Below are positions 33,336 to 41,634 of a DNA stretch of 64,000 bases, in pieces; the first letter of the stretch is position 1, and the number at the start of each line of letters is the position of its first letter. This DNA is from an uncultured Paludibaculum sp. (GTDB taxonomy: Bacteria > Acidobacteriota > Terriglobia > Bryobacterales > Bryobacteraceae): the NCBI RefSeq assembly GCF_963665245.1, contig NZ_OY762269.1, positions 248,001 to 312,000 on the forward strand. Reading direction: 5' to 3'. The notes under the pieces were generated by a model. The model was not told where the DNA came from. It did not search any database and saw only the letters and a list, made by a program, of their open reading frames with translations. Made by a program: the position numbers and the translations under genes.

Positions 33336-34514
33336 ATGTATATCAAGAAACAGCGACTCCTGACGCCAGGCCCGACGCCCTTGTTGCCGCGCGCTTTGCA
33401 CGCTATGATGGCGTCCGACATTCACCATCGTACCCAGGACTTCATCAAGCTGTACCCCACAGTGCTGCGTGATTTGAAGGAAGTTTTCGGGACTCAAGGC
33501 GACGTCCTCATCACGGTTTCCTCCGGCACAGGCGCCCTGGAAGCCTCCATCTCCAACTTCTTCAGCGAAGGCGACACGGTTGTCATCTGCTCGGCCGGAA
33601 AGTTCGGCGAGCGCTGGGTGGAACTGGCCAAGGCCTTCCGCCTCAAGGCCGTCGTCCTCACCGCCGAGTATGGCTCCGTCGTGGCGCCCGCCCAGGTGGA
33701 AGCGGCTCTGACAGAACATCCCGAAGCCAAGGGCGTCCTCTTCCAGGCCTCCGAAACCTCCACGGGCGCCGCCCACGACGTCCAGGCGATCGGCGAAATC
33801 ACCAAGAAGACCAATGCTTTGTGCATCGTGGATGCCATCACCGGCCTCGGCACCATGCCGCTCGACATCGACGGCTGGGGTCTCGACATCGTGGTGGGCG
33901 GCTCACAGAAGGCCTTCATGATTCCGCCCGGCCTGGCCTTCATCAGCGTCAGCGCCAAGGCCTGGGCGCAAAGTGCGTCGGCCACCCTCCCCCGCCTCTA
34001 CTTCGACCTCAAGAAGGAGAAGAAGATGGCGGACAAGGGCGAAAGCGCCTGGACGCCGAACGTCAGCCACATTCTTGCATTGGCCGAAGCCTTGAAGTAC
34101 ATCAAGGAACTCGGCATGGACAACCTGGTCTCCAACGCCCAGTTACTGGCCAAGGCCACCCGCGCCGCCGCCCTGGAGCTGGGGCTCGAGCTGTTCGCGC
34201 CGGAAGCTCCCTCGTCCTCCGTCACCGCCATCAAGGCGCCGAAGGGGATGGACTCCAGCGACATCGTCAAGGGGTTCCGCAACCAGTTCGGTTCCGTCAT
34301 CGCCAACGGCCAGGGCAGCATGAAGGGCCAGATCTTCCGCATCGCGCACCTCGGCTACTTCGACTTCCCCGACCTGTTCGCCATGGTCGCGGAGCTCGAA
34401 ATCATCCTGCACTCCAAGGGGATTCCGGTGGAGTTCGGTAAGGGCGTGGCCGCCGTCCAGCGCGTCTACGCCGAAGCCACGGCAGCCAAGGAAGTACCGG
34501 CGGTGGTGAAGTAG
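33336..34514 (+). CDS. Class V aminotransferase, probable phosphoserine/serine-type
   Basis: A 392-residue PLP enzyme of the alanine/serine-glyoxylate aminotransferase branch. It starts MYIKKQRLLTPGPTPLLPRA, with the family TPGPT motif. The PLP lysine is in VVGGSQKAFMIPPG (Lys192). SSGTGALEASISN and the aspartate of CIVDAITGLG contact the cofactor. It lies 3 bp before serA, which suggests it transaminates 3-phosphohydroxypyruvate in serine synthesis; glyoxylate transamination is the alternative. The upstream in-frame ATG at 33294 adds a short tail without a ribosome site. Confidence 0.88.
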   Translation: MYIKKQRLLTPGPTPLLPRALHAMMASDIHHRTQDFIKLYPTVLRDLKEVFGTQGDVLITVSSGTGALEASISNFFSEGDTVVICSAGKFGERWVELAKAFRLKAVVLTAEYGSVVAPAQVEAALTEHPEAKGVLFQASETSTGAAHDVQAIGEITKKTNALCIVDAITGLGTMPLDIDGWGLDIVVGGSQKAFMIPPGLAFISVSAKAWAQSASATLPRLYFDLKKEKKMADKGESAWTPNVSHILALAEALKYIKELGMDNLVSNAQLLAKATRAAALELGLELFAPEAPSSSVTAIKAPKGMDSSDIVKGFRNQFGSVIANGQGSMKGQIFRIAHLGYFDFPDLFAMVAELEIILHSKGIPVEFGKGVAAVQRVYAEATAAKEVPAVVK

Positions 34515-34517
34515 TCG

Positions 34518-36110
34518 ATGAAGATCCTCGTCGCTGAACCCCTGTCGCCCGCGGCGATCGCTCTCCTGAATAAGCAGTCCGGTTGGGACATCGTGGTCTC
34601 CAACCCGAAAGAGTACGAACCGCATCTGGCCGACTGCGACGCACTGCTGGTGCGCAGCGCGGTCAAGGTGAAGGCGGATACACTCGCCAAAGCGCCCAAG
34701 CTACGCGTGATCGCACGCGCCGGCGTGGGCGTGGACAACGTCGATCTGCCCGCTTCCACGGCGGCCGGCGTCCTGGTGATGAATACGCCGGGCGGCAACG
34801 CAGTGTCAGTGGCGGAACACACTCTGGCCATGATGCTGGGGCTGGCGCGCATGGTGCCCGAGGCCAGCGCGTCCACCCGTTCCGGCAAATGGGAGAAGAA
34901 GAAGTTCCTAGGCAACGAACTGCGCGGCAAGACGCTCGGCGTCGTGGGCCTGGGTAACATCGGCCAGGAAGTGGTGCGGCGGGCCCGAGGATTCGAGATG
35001 CGCATCATTGCCTCGGATCCTTACGTGAACCCGGCCACGGCCGCCCACCTGGGTGTCGAGCTCGTCAGCCTCGACGAACTGCTGGCCGGTTCCGACTACA
35101 TCAGCCTGCACTTGGCGGTGACACCGGAAACCCGGGGCATGATCAACGCCGCCAACATCGCACGGATGAAGGACGGGGTCCGCATCATCAACTGCGCCCG
35201 TGGAGAGTTGGTCGACCAGGACGCCCTCTGCGAGGCTCTGGTCTCCAAGAAGGTGGCCGGCGCCGGGCTGGATGTCTTCGAGCCGGAACCCTTGCCTGCC
35301 GGGCATCCCCTGCTGCAGTGCGAAAACCTCATCGCCACGCCGCACATCGCCGGCTCGACGGAGGAGGCCCAGGAGATCGTCGGCATCCGGATCGTCGAGC
35401 AGTTGATCGAATACCTCCAGAACGGGGTGGCGATCAATGCCGTGAACATGCCCGCCGTCACGCCGGAGCAGTATAAGGCGATCGGCGGCTCCATCACCCT
35501 GGCTGAGCGCCTGGGTAAGTTCGCCGCCTACGTCTCCGAGGGCCACCCCAAGGGTGTCCGCGTCACGTACTTCGGCCGCATCGCGGAAATGAACACCAAC
35601 CTGGTGCGGAACGCCGCGCTGGCCGGGGTGCTCAGCCGGGGTCTGTCGAACCGCGTCAACCTGGTGAACTCCATGCAGGTGGCGGCGCAGCGCAATCTCA
35701 CCGTCAGCGAGTCGCACCAGCCGCGTTCCGTCGGCGAGGACTCGGTTCTGGTCGAAATCGACACCGATCAAGGGGTTACCTCCGTTTCGGGCAGCATTAT
35801 CCTGGACAGAGCTCGTCTGCTTTCGGTCAACGGCATCCGGGTGGAAAGCACGCTGGCCGGCCCGCTTATCTACATGCGGAACGTCGACGTGCCTGGCGTC
35901 ATCGGGCATGTCGGGACGGTTCTTGGCCGCAACTCGGTGAACATTGCCAACTTCTCGCTGGGCCGTCAGGATAAGCCTTCGGCGCCGGGGGAACCGCTGA
36001 TCGCGGTGGCTCTGGTGGAAGTGGATTCGATCCCCGGGGAGGCAGTGCTTGACGAACTCCGGGCCCATCCGGCCGTGAAACTGGCCGTCACCGTCCAGCC
36101 CGGAGACTAG
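34518..36110 (+). CDS. serA: D-3-phosphoglycerate dehydrogenase
   Basis: This enzyme oxidises 3-phosphoglycerate to 3-phosphohydroxypyruvate with NAD+, the first step of serine synthesis. The 530-residue form is the long type. It has a substrate/NAD domain with ARAGVGVDNVDL, GVVGLGNIGQEVVRRARG (Rossmann), INCARGELVD (Arg) and TPHIAGSTEEAQ (His/Glu pair). An intervening regulatory domain and a C-terminal ACT domain (about 455-530) probably bind serine for feedback inhibition. It follows the aminotransferase by 3 bp, an operon for serine synthesis. Confidence 0.96.
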   Translation: MKILVAEPLSPAAIALLNKQSGWDIVVSNPKEYEPHLADCDALLVRSAVKVKADTLAKAPKLRVIARAGVGVDNVDLPASTAAGVLVMNTPGGNAVSVAEHTLAMMLGLARMVPEASASTRSGKWEKKKFLGNELRGKTLGVVGLGNIGQEVVRRARGFEMRIIASDPYVNPATAAHLGVELVSLDELLAGSDYISLHLAVTPETRGMINAANIARMKDGVRIINCARGELVDQDALCEALVSKKVAGAGLDVFEPEPLPAGHPLLQCENLIATPHIAGSTEEAQEIVGIRIVEQLIEYLQNGVAINAVNMPAVTPEQYKAIGGSITLAERLGKFAAYVSEGHPKGVRVTYFGRIAEMNTNLVRNAALAGVLSRGLSNRVNLVNSMQVAAQRNLTVSESHQPRSVGEDSVLVEIDTDQGVTSVSGSIILDRARLLSVNGIRVESTLAGPLIYMRNVDVPGVIGHVGTVLGRNSVNIANFSLGRQDKPSAPGEPLIAVALVEVDSIPGEAVLDELRAHPAVKLAVTVQPGD

Positions 36111-36170
36111 GCCATTCGGCCCAGGACGCCTTTCCTGACCACTTCGTTTCAAAAAAATAGGCGGCCCGCG

Positions 36171-36199
36171 TTGCCGCCCATATTCGCGCGTGATAATAT
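36171..36199 (+). promoter_or_regulatory. Putative sigma-70 promoter upstream of the RRM gene
   Basis: TTGCCG at 36171-36176 and TAATAT at 36194-36199 are 17 nt apart, with TGA directly before the -10. The predicted start gives a leader of about 65 nt to the ATG at 36271. Long leaders are common for RNA-binding/cold-responsive genes, but no structure was confirmed. Confidence 0.4.
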
Positions 36200-36270
36200 G
36201 TAAGTGCCTCATGGACTGCACTTCCTCTCGAACCAGTCCCAATCCCCGACGGAGCTAACTTCCCAACTCG

Positions 36271-36717
36271 ATGAGTTCGACCGTTTTTCTCGGTAACCTT
36301 CCGGTCTGGGTCACTGCCGATGACATCAAGGCGTGGCTGACAGCGGACAACTTGGTGGCCGATTCCGTGAAAGTCATCCGCAATCCGGAGACTCAGGAAT
36401 CCAAGGGCTTTGCGTTCATTGAAGCGCCGAACGACGAAGAGATGAATTCAATCATCCGGCGCTTCGACCGCGCGCCTCTCGAAGACCGCCTCCTGCGGGC
36501 CAATCCCGCTCAACCCCCGCGTCCGAAGGGCGCAACGCGTCCCAGTGGGCCCATCGGGCACTCTGCTGCTCCCTCGTCCTCCGCTGCCGTTTCCTCCCCC
36601 TCCGCCGCTTCGGCGCCGGGTGGAGAGCGCGACCGGAACCGTCGTGGCGGCAAAAAGCATCGCCGTCCGAACGGTCCCCAAAGTGCATTTGCCGAGGAAT
36701 TGGCAAAGGCCCTTTAA
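36271..36717 (+). CDS. RRM-type RNA-binding protein
   Basis: A 148-residue protein with one RNA recognition motif (about residues 3-80). RNP2 is VFLGNLP and RNP1 is KGFAFIEA, the normal order. After the RRM comes a low-complexity tail rich in Pro, Ser, Ala and Arg (about 80-140), as in cyanobacterial and acidobacterial Rbp proteins. It probably binds mRNA; targets are unknown. It is monocistronic, with a strong terminator 29 bp downstream. Confidence 0.9.
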   Translation: MSSTVFLGNLPVWVTADDIKAWLTADNLVADSVKVIRNPETQESKGFAFIEAPNDEEMNSIIRRFDRAPLEDRLLRANPAQPPRPKGATRPSGPIGHSAAPSSSAAVSSPSAASAPGGERDRNRRGGKKHRRPNGPQSAFAEELAKAL

Positions 36718-36745
36718 CCTTTCACCTCTGAACTTGATCTTTGAA

Positions 36746-36783
36746 ACGGGCGCGCCGGCCTAGCTGGCGCGCCCGTTTTCTTT
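36746..36783 (+). terminator. Rho-independent terminator of the RRM gene
   Basis: A perfect 11-bp stem (ACGGGCGCGCC / GGCGCGCCCGT) with an 8-nt loop is followed by TTTTCTTT. It lies 28 bp after the RRM gene stop and is the clearest terminator in the window. Confidence 0.9.
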
Positions 36784-36845
36784 GCGCCACGGGCTTTTTA
36801 CCCCCGCAGTCTCCGGCTGTGGTAGCGATCCCAGGCCCAGGCTGG

Positions 36846-36854
36846 TGGTATACT
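36846..36854 (+). promoter_or_regulatory. Putative extended -10 element for the PIN/TRAM-ispD-ispF operon
   Basis: TGGTATACT has the TGn extension and TATACT hexamer of an extended -10. It lies about 75 nt before the GTG start of the PIN/TRAM gene. No clear -35 is present, as is usual for extended -10 promoters. Confidence 0.4.
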
Positions 36855-36929
36855 CATTCCGCGATGGGGTCCAAGTCCATCCGGACCGGCCTCATGGATC
36901 GCTATCTTCCGTGAATTGAGGAGAATCTG

Positions 36930-38018
36930 GTGAACGACTTGTTGCTGATCAGGGCGCTGTTCGTGCTCATCCTGACAGCCGCGGCCTGGTTCCTCCAACC
37001 GTTTGGTCTAACTTCCCCGTTTGCCGCCGGTGTAGGCATTATCTTAGGGATCCTGATTGTTCTCTTTGAAGTGCGGCTGAAGCAAGTTAGCCTGAAGAGG
37101 TTGATAGGAGCCGCTGTCGGCTCTGTCCTGGGTATTGTCGGCGCTTTCCTCGTATCTCTTATCATTGCCTGGGCCCTTCCGGGCAGCAAAGGAACGGTTC
37201 CGTTCCTGCAACTACTCATACTCCTGCTGATGTCCTACGTTGGCTTGATTGTCGGAGCCACCAAGGGCGACATGCTCAACCTCTCGGCGCTCGGAGGTCT
37301 CTTTGGCGGCGAGAAAGCTCAGAAGCAATCCTTTAAGATCCTCGATACGAGCGTGATCATCGACGGCCGCATCGCCGATATCGCCGAGACCGGCTTTCTC
37401 GACGGCACACTGGTGGTCCCCCAGTTCGTTCTCCGCGAACTCCAACTCGTCGCCGATTCCGCCGACTCCATGAAGCGCAACCGCGGCCGCCGCGGCCTCG
37501 ATGTCCTCCAGCGCGTCCAGAAGATGGCCAATCTGAATGTCCAGCTTCTCGAAGACGATTTCCCGCACATCCGGGAAGTGGACCTCAAACTCATCGAACT
37601 CGGCAAGATCTACGACTGCAAGATCATCACCAACGACTTCAACCTCAACAAAGTGGCCCAGCTCCACGGCGTTGAGGTCCTGAATATCAATGAGTTGGCG
37701 AACGCGCTGAAGCCCATCGTCCTCCCCGGCGAGATTATGCGGGTGTTTATCCTCAAGGAAGGCAAGGAGTACAACCAGGGCGTCGCCTATCTGGATGACG
37801 GTACGATGGTGGTGGTGGACAACGCCAAACGCCTCATCTCGAAGACCATCGACATTTCGGTGACCAGTGTCCTACAGACACAGGCCGGCAAGATGATCTT
37901 TGGCCGCTTCGACGAGAGGGTGCACCACATTCATGAGAAGAGCATCCCGGCCGATCGCGGCCGCGGCAGTGAGCCGGGCCAGGAGAAGTCGGCCCTGCCA
38001 GCTCATCCGCCTAATTGA
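36930..38018 (+). CDS. PIN/TRAM-domain membrane protein (YacL-like)
   Basis: A 362-residue protein with four N-terminal membrane helices (about 5-110). A PIN nuclease domain follows (about 135-260; ILDTSVIIDGRIADI, then IITNDFNLNKVA). A TRAM RNA-binding domain is C-terminal (about 275-340). The aspartates DTS, D(GRI) and TND fit the PIN active site. The YacL group is found upstream of ispD in many bacteria, as here. It may be an RNase, but its target is unknown. The start is GTG; a candidate extended -10 lies at 36846-36854. Confidence 0.92.
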   Translation: MNDLLLIRALFVLILTAAAWFLQPFGLTSPFAAGVGIILGILIVLFEVRLKQVSLKRLIGAAVGSVLGIVGAFLVSLIIAWALPGSKGTVPFLQLLILLLMSYVGLIVGATKGDMLNLSALGGLFGGEKAQKQSFKILDTSVIIDGRIADIAETGFLDGTLVVPQFVLRELQLVADSADSMKRNRGRRGLDVLQRVQKMANLNVQLLEDDFPHIREVDLKLIELGKIYDCKIITNDFNLNKVAQLHGVEVLNINELANALKPIVLPGEIMRVFILKEGKEYNQGVAYLDDGTMVVVDNAKRLISKTIDISVTSVLQTQAGKMIFGRFDERVHHIHEKSIPADRGRGSEPGQEKSALPAHPPN

Positions 38019-38072
38019 GGGGTGTCCAGCACCCACGCTGACTGAGAGCCAAACGACTAAGAGCCTGACAAG

Positions 38073-38795
38073 ATGAAAGTCTCCGTGATACTACCCGCCG
38101 CCGGACTCGGCACCCGCATGAAGGGCCAGTCCGGCGAACATACGGGCAACAACAAGAAGCAGTTCATGTCCCTGGAAGGCGCGCCGATTCTGCTGCACAC
38201 CGTGCGGAAGTTCGTCGCTTGCCCGCTGGTGACCGAGGTGTTGATCGCGCTGCGAGGGGCTGATCTCGAGCTGGCGGCGGAGCTGCTCAGCAAGGAAGTC
38301 TTCAGTAAGCCCGTTCGTTGTGTGGAAGGTGGCGACACCCGCCAGCATTCCGTCGAGAACGCCCTCGCCACCCTGGATCCGGATGTGGACATCGTCGCCG
38401 TTCACGACGCTGTCCGCCCCTTCATCGACTCCGAGACTATCGTCCAGGTGATCCTGCAGGCCGCCGAAACCGGGGCCGCCATCGTCGGCATCGTGCCGGT
38501 GGATACGGTCAAACAGGTGCAGCGGCACGTGGTGCGCGGCACCTTGAACCGCGATCGCCTGGTGCTCGCCCAGACACCCCAGGTCTTCCGCGCCTCCTTG
38601 CTGCGCGAAGCATTTCGGAAGGCGACGGAAGACCAGTTCGTCGGCACCGACGAATCGAGCCTCGTCGAGAGACTCGAAAGCGTCGAGGTCACCGTCGTAC
38701 CCGGCAGCGATCGCAACATCAAGATCACCCGGCCGTCCGACATCGAGCTCGCCCGGTTGTTCCTTGCCGAGGAACAGCGGAAGGTCTCCAGTTAA
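38073..38795 (+). CDS. ispD: 2-C-methyl-D-erythritol 4-phosphate cytidylyltransferase
   Basis: This enzyme joins MEP with CTP to make CDP-methylerythritol in the MEP isoprenoid pathway. The 240-residue product has the nucleotide-binding start ILPAAGLGTRMKG, a short insertion before KKQFM, VHDAVRPFID, and the late GTDESSLVERL / KITRPSDIELA motifs. Its TAA shares one base with the ispF ATG (TAATG), so the two are translated together. Downstream of the PIN/TRAM gene by 54 bp. Confidence 0.95.
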   Translation: MKVSVILPAAGLGTRMKGQSGEHTGNNKKQFMSLEGAPILLHTVRKFVACPLVTEVLIALRGADLELAAELLSKEVFSKPVRCVEGGDTRQHSVENALATLDPDVDIVAVHDAVRPFIDSETIVQVILQAAETGAAIVGIVPVDTVKQVQRHVVRGTLNRDRLVLAQTPQVFRASLLREAFRKATEDQFVGTDESSLVERLESVEVTVVPGSDRNIKITRPSDIELARLFLAEEQRKVSS

Positions 38796-39277
38796 TGGAC
38801 ATCCGCACCGGTCTCGGTTGGGACAATCACCGCATCACCGTGGGCCGCCCGCTCATTTTGGGCGGCATCACAATCCCTTGTGAGTTCGGTCTGGATGGGC
38901 ACTCCGATGCCGACGTGCTCGCCCATGCCATTACCGATGCCCTATTGGGTGCACTGGCCCTCGGCGATATCGGCATGCACTTTCCCGATACCGACCCGCG
39001 CTGGAAGGGTTGCGACTCGCTCGTCTTCCTGCGGCATGCCGTCAGCCTCGCCCGTGAGCAGGGCTACTCCATCGCCAACGTCGACTCCACCGTGATTCTC
39101 CAGCGGCCCAAGCTCAAGGAGTTCCGTCAGCCCATCCGCGACAGCCTCGCCTCCGCCCTGGATCTGCCGGTGGACCGGGTTTCGGTCAAGTTCAAGACCG
39201 CCGAAAAAGTCGGGCCCGTCGGGGAGGGGAAGTCGGGCGAAGCGCAGGCCGTCGTGCTGCTGTACAAGCCGGCCTAG
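38795..39277 (+). CDS. ispF: 2-C-methyl-D-erythritol 2,4-cyclodiphosphate synthase
   Basis: This enzyme cyclises CDP-ME-2-phosphate with loss of CMP in the MEP pathway. The 160-residue product starts MDIRTGLGWDNHRI; the metal-binding Asp/His pair is in a DNH instead of the commoner DVH. The signature LDGHSDADVLAHAITDALLGA and DIGMHFPDTDPRWKG are exact to the family, and the end KTAEKVGPVGEGKSGEAQA is typical. The open frame runs upstream to 38318 inside ispD, but the start is fixed by the TAATG overlap. The second 143-bp repeat follows its stop directly. Confidence 0.96.
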   Translation: MDIRTGLGWDNHRITVGRPLILGGITIPCEFGLDGHSDADVLAHAITDALLGALALGDIGMHFPDTDPRWKGCDSLVFLRHAVSLAREQGYSIANVDSTVILQRPKLKEFRQPIRDSLASALDLPVDRVSVKFKTAEKVGPVGEGKSGEAQAVVLLYKPA

Positions 39278-39420
39278 CACTCACGTTCGGAATTACGGTG
39301 ACGTATTTGCGACACAGCCGTCAGCGATCAGCGTTCAGCCATCAGCCAAACCGGCGCGGGCTGATCGCTGAGAGCTTACCTCCGATGCGTGTGCGAACTT
39401 CCGAAACCATGTACTTAGCC
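39278..39420. repeat. 143-bp dispersed element, copy B
   Basis: Starts immediately after the ispF stop and is collinear with copy A (32584-32726) over the same length. Inverted-repeat arms TCAGCGATCAG at 39321-39331 and CTGATCGCTGA at 39361-39371 are identical to copy A. Most differences fall in the loop between the arms and near the right end, so the stem is preserved while the loop changes. In both places the element follows a stop codon. Confidence 0.85.
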
Positions 39421-39440
39421 ATCCGCTCGGACGCCAACCC

Positions 39441-40208
39441 ATGCAGAGCATCCTAACCAAACCGGCGCCGGACTCCGACGCGCGCCTGGCCTACGGCACC
39501 GATCCAAACCAGTTCGGCGAACTGTATCTGCCCAAGGCGACCGGACCCCACCCCACCATGATCGTGATTCACGGTGGATTCTGGCGCGCCGCCAACGATC
39601 TCAAGCACATCGGGCACCTGTGCAAGGCGCTCTCCACCGAGGGCGTGGCGTGCTTTAGCCTGGAATACCGGCGCCTGGGCAACGCCGGCGGCGGTTGGAC
39701 TGGCACCTTTGACGATATCCGCGCCGGCGCGGCCTTTCTCGCCAGGAACCTCGGCAAGTACAATCTCAATCCCAAGCGGCTCGGAGTCACCGGGCATTCG
39801 GCGGGTGGCCACCTGGCGCTCTGGCTGGCGGCCGAGAAGGTGATGCCTCTGAAGACGGTGGTCTCCCTGGCCGGTGTCGCCGACCTCCGCCGCGCCTACG
39901 AACTGAAGCTGAACAACAACGTGGTGGGCGAACTGCTGGGCGGCGGGCCGGCCGAGCATCCTGACCGCTATGCCCGCTCGTCGCCCATCGAACGCCTTCC
40001 GCTGAAAGTCTTTACCCGGCTCATCCACGGTATGAAGGATCAAGTCGTGCCCATCGAGATCTCCAGGCGCTACGAAGCTGCTGCCCGCAAGGCCGGCGAC
40101 GACGCCCGGCTCATCCCTCTCCCCGCCACGGCCCACTTTGAGCTGATCGACCCCGGCGCGATCGAATACCGCCTGGTCAGCTCCACCATCCGCTCGGGTC
40201 TTCTGTAG
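39441..40208 (+). CDS. Alpha/beta-hydrolase (carboxylesterase/BD-FAE-like)
   Basis: A 255-residue hydrolase with the oxyanion-hole segment IVIHGGFWRA, nucleophile elbow GHSAGGH (serine), the acid in HGMKDQVVP and the histidine in TAHFELIDP. It fits the esterase/dienelactone hydrolase-like or exosortase-independent BD-FAE groups. No signal peptide is seen. The substrate is unknown. It lies just after repeat copy B and converges with the RND efflux operon. Confidence 0.88.
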   Translation: MQSILTKPAPDSDARLAYGTDPNQFGELYLPKATGPHPTMIVIHGGFWRAANDLKHIGHLCKALSTEGVACFSLEYRRLGNAGGGWTGTFDDIRAGAAFLARNLGKYNLNPKRLGVTGHSAGGHLALWLAAEKVMPLKTVVSLAGVADLRRAYELKLNNNVVGELLGGGPAEHPDRYARSSPIERLPLKVFTRLIHGMKDQVVPIEISRRYEAAARKAGDDARLIPLPATAHFELIDPGAIEYRLVSSTIRSGLL

Positions 40209-40224
40209 GCGGCCGGGCCGCCGG

Positions 40225-41634
40225 CTACTTCCAACCGCCCCCCAACGCCTTGTAGAGGTCCACGACGGTCAGCATCTCCCCCAGCCGGATACTGGCCAGC
40301 GTCAGCTCAGCCTGGAACAGGTCTCTGTCCGCATCCAGGGCGTTCAACTGCGTGTCGACTCCGCCGCGGTACCGGACATAGGCGAGCCGGGTCCGATCCC
40401 GGAGCGCATTCACCAGGGCCTGCTGCCTCTCCCGGCTCTCCCGCATGCGCCGGTGTGCAATCAGCGCGTTGGATACTTCGGCGAACGCTGTCTGGATGGT
40501 CCTCTCGTAGTAGATCAACGCGCCTTGTCGTTGTGCCTCGGCGAGTCTCACACCATTCTTCAGCCGGCCTGCGGTGAAGATGGGCTGGCTGACCTGCGGC
40601 ACCAGGCTCCAGGCCGCGCTCGGTCCACTGAAGAGGCTCGCCAGTTGCGTGCTCTGCCCGCCGAGAAGACCGGTCAGGCTCAGTTGCGGGAAATAGGCGG
40701 CTTTCGCCACGCCGATCCGCGCATTGGCGCCCACGAGCAACTGTTCCGCCGCCCGGATGTCCGGTCTCCGTTCCAGCAGACTGGAAGGCAGCCCGGGCGG
40801 GACCTCCGGCGGAAATGTCTGCTCGTTGAATCCTCGTCCTCGCACGACACCGTCGGGGTTTTTCGCCACCAGCAGGCTGATGCGGTTCTCGGTCTGCTCA
40901 ATCTGCTGCTTCAACGTGGGGATGGACTGCGCCGCGGTTTCCACCAACTGTTCAGCTTGTCGTAAGTCCAGCATCGTGGCCACGCCGCCGCCTTGCCTGG
41001 TCTTGACGAGTTCGAGCGATGACTCCCTGGTCTTCAGCGTCCGTTCGGAGATCTCCAGTGCGTAGTCGAGTTCCCGCAGACTCAGATACGCGGTGGCCAC
41101 ATCACTCACCAGCACCGTAGCCACCGTCTTGCGGTTCTCTTCCGCGCTCAGAAGCTCCGCGCGAGCCGCCTCGGTGGCCCGCCGCAACTTGCCCCACAGG
41201 TCGACTTCGAACGAAAGCAGGTTGAGCGCGGCCGAGCCGAAGGTGCGGTTCTGATCCGGCAGCACCGAGGTTGGGATCCTGGTTGCCCCATCCCGCGACA
41301 GACGATTGAAATTCACTGCTCCGGATACGCCGGCGTTCGGGAACTGATCGGCTCGCGTGATGCCAACCACCGCGCGCGCCGCGTCGACCCTCGCCACCGC
41401 GTCGCGCAGATCGTAGTTGTTCGCGAGTGCTTCACGAATCAGGCGCTGCAGTTGTTCGTCCTGAAACACTTCGAACCATGGAGCATCCGCCAGTGAAGCC
41501 GCGTCGCCGGCCTCGGACTGCGGGTCCGGCACCCGGTAGCCCTTTGGAACCGAGACATCGGGACGCTTGTAGTCCGGTCCCAGCGCGCAGCCCGCCAGGC
41601 TCATCAGGATCAAGACGGCCAGAGCGGGTTTCAC
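40225..41634 (-). CDS. RND efflux outer-membrane lipoprotein (OprM/NodT family)
   Basis: This is the outer-membrane channel of a tripartite RND pump. The 469-residue protein has a lipobox (LMSLAGCALG) and the OEP repeats: WFEVFQDEQLQRLIREALAN, DLRDAVARVDAARAV, LDLRQAEQLVETAAQS and the ending LTASIRLGEMLTVVDLYKALGGGW-like segment. Its start overlaps the RND permease stop by 4 bp (ATGA). It is the third gene of adaptor-permease-channel. Confidence 0.94.
   Translation of the reverse strand: MKPALAVLILMSLAGCALGPDYKRPDVSVPKGYRVPDPQSEAGDAASLADAPWFEVFQDEQLQRLIREALANNYDLRDAVARVDAARAVVGITRADQFPNAGVSGAVNFNRLSRDGATRIPTSVLPDQNRTFGSAALNLLSFEVDLWGKLRRATEAARAELLSAEENRKTVATVLVSDVATAYLSLRELDYALEISERTLKTRESSLELVKTRQGGGVATMLDLRQAEQLVETAAQSIPTLKQQIEQTENRISLLVAKNPDGVVRGRGFNEQTFPPEVPPGLPSSLLERRPDIRAAEQLLVGANARIGVAKAAYFPQLSLTGLLGGQSTQLASLFSGPSAAWSLVPQVSQPIFTAGRLKNGVRLAEAQRQGALIYYERTIQTAFAEVSNALIAHRRMRESRERQQALVNALRDRTRLAYVRYRGGVDTQLNALDADRDLFQAELTLASIRLGEMLTVVDLYKALGGGWK

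Noticed and set aside
34908..36242. 444-residue minus-strand frame opposite serA
   Set aside because: No recognisable fold, no ribosome site, and serA on the other strand is unmistakable.
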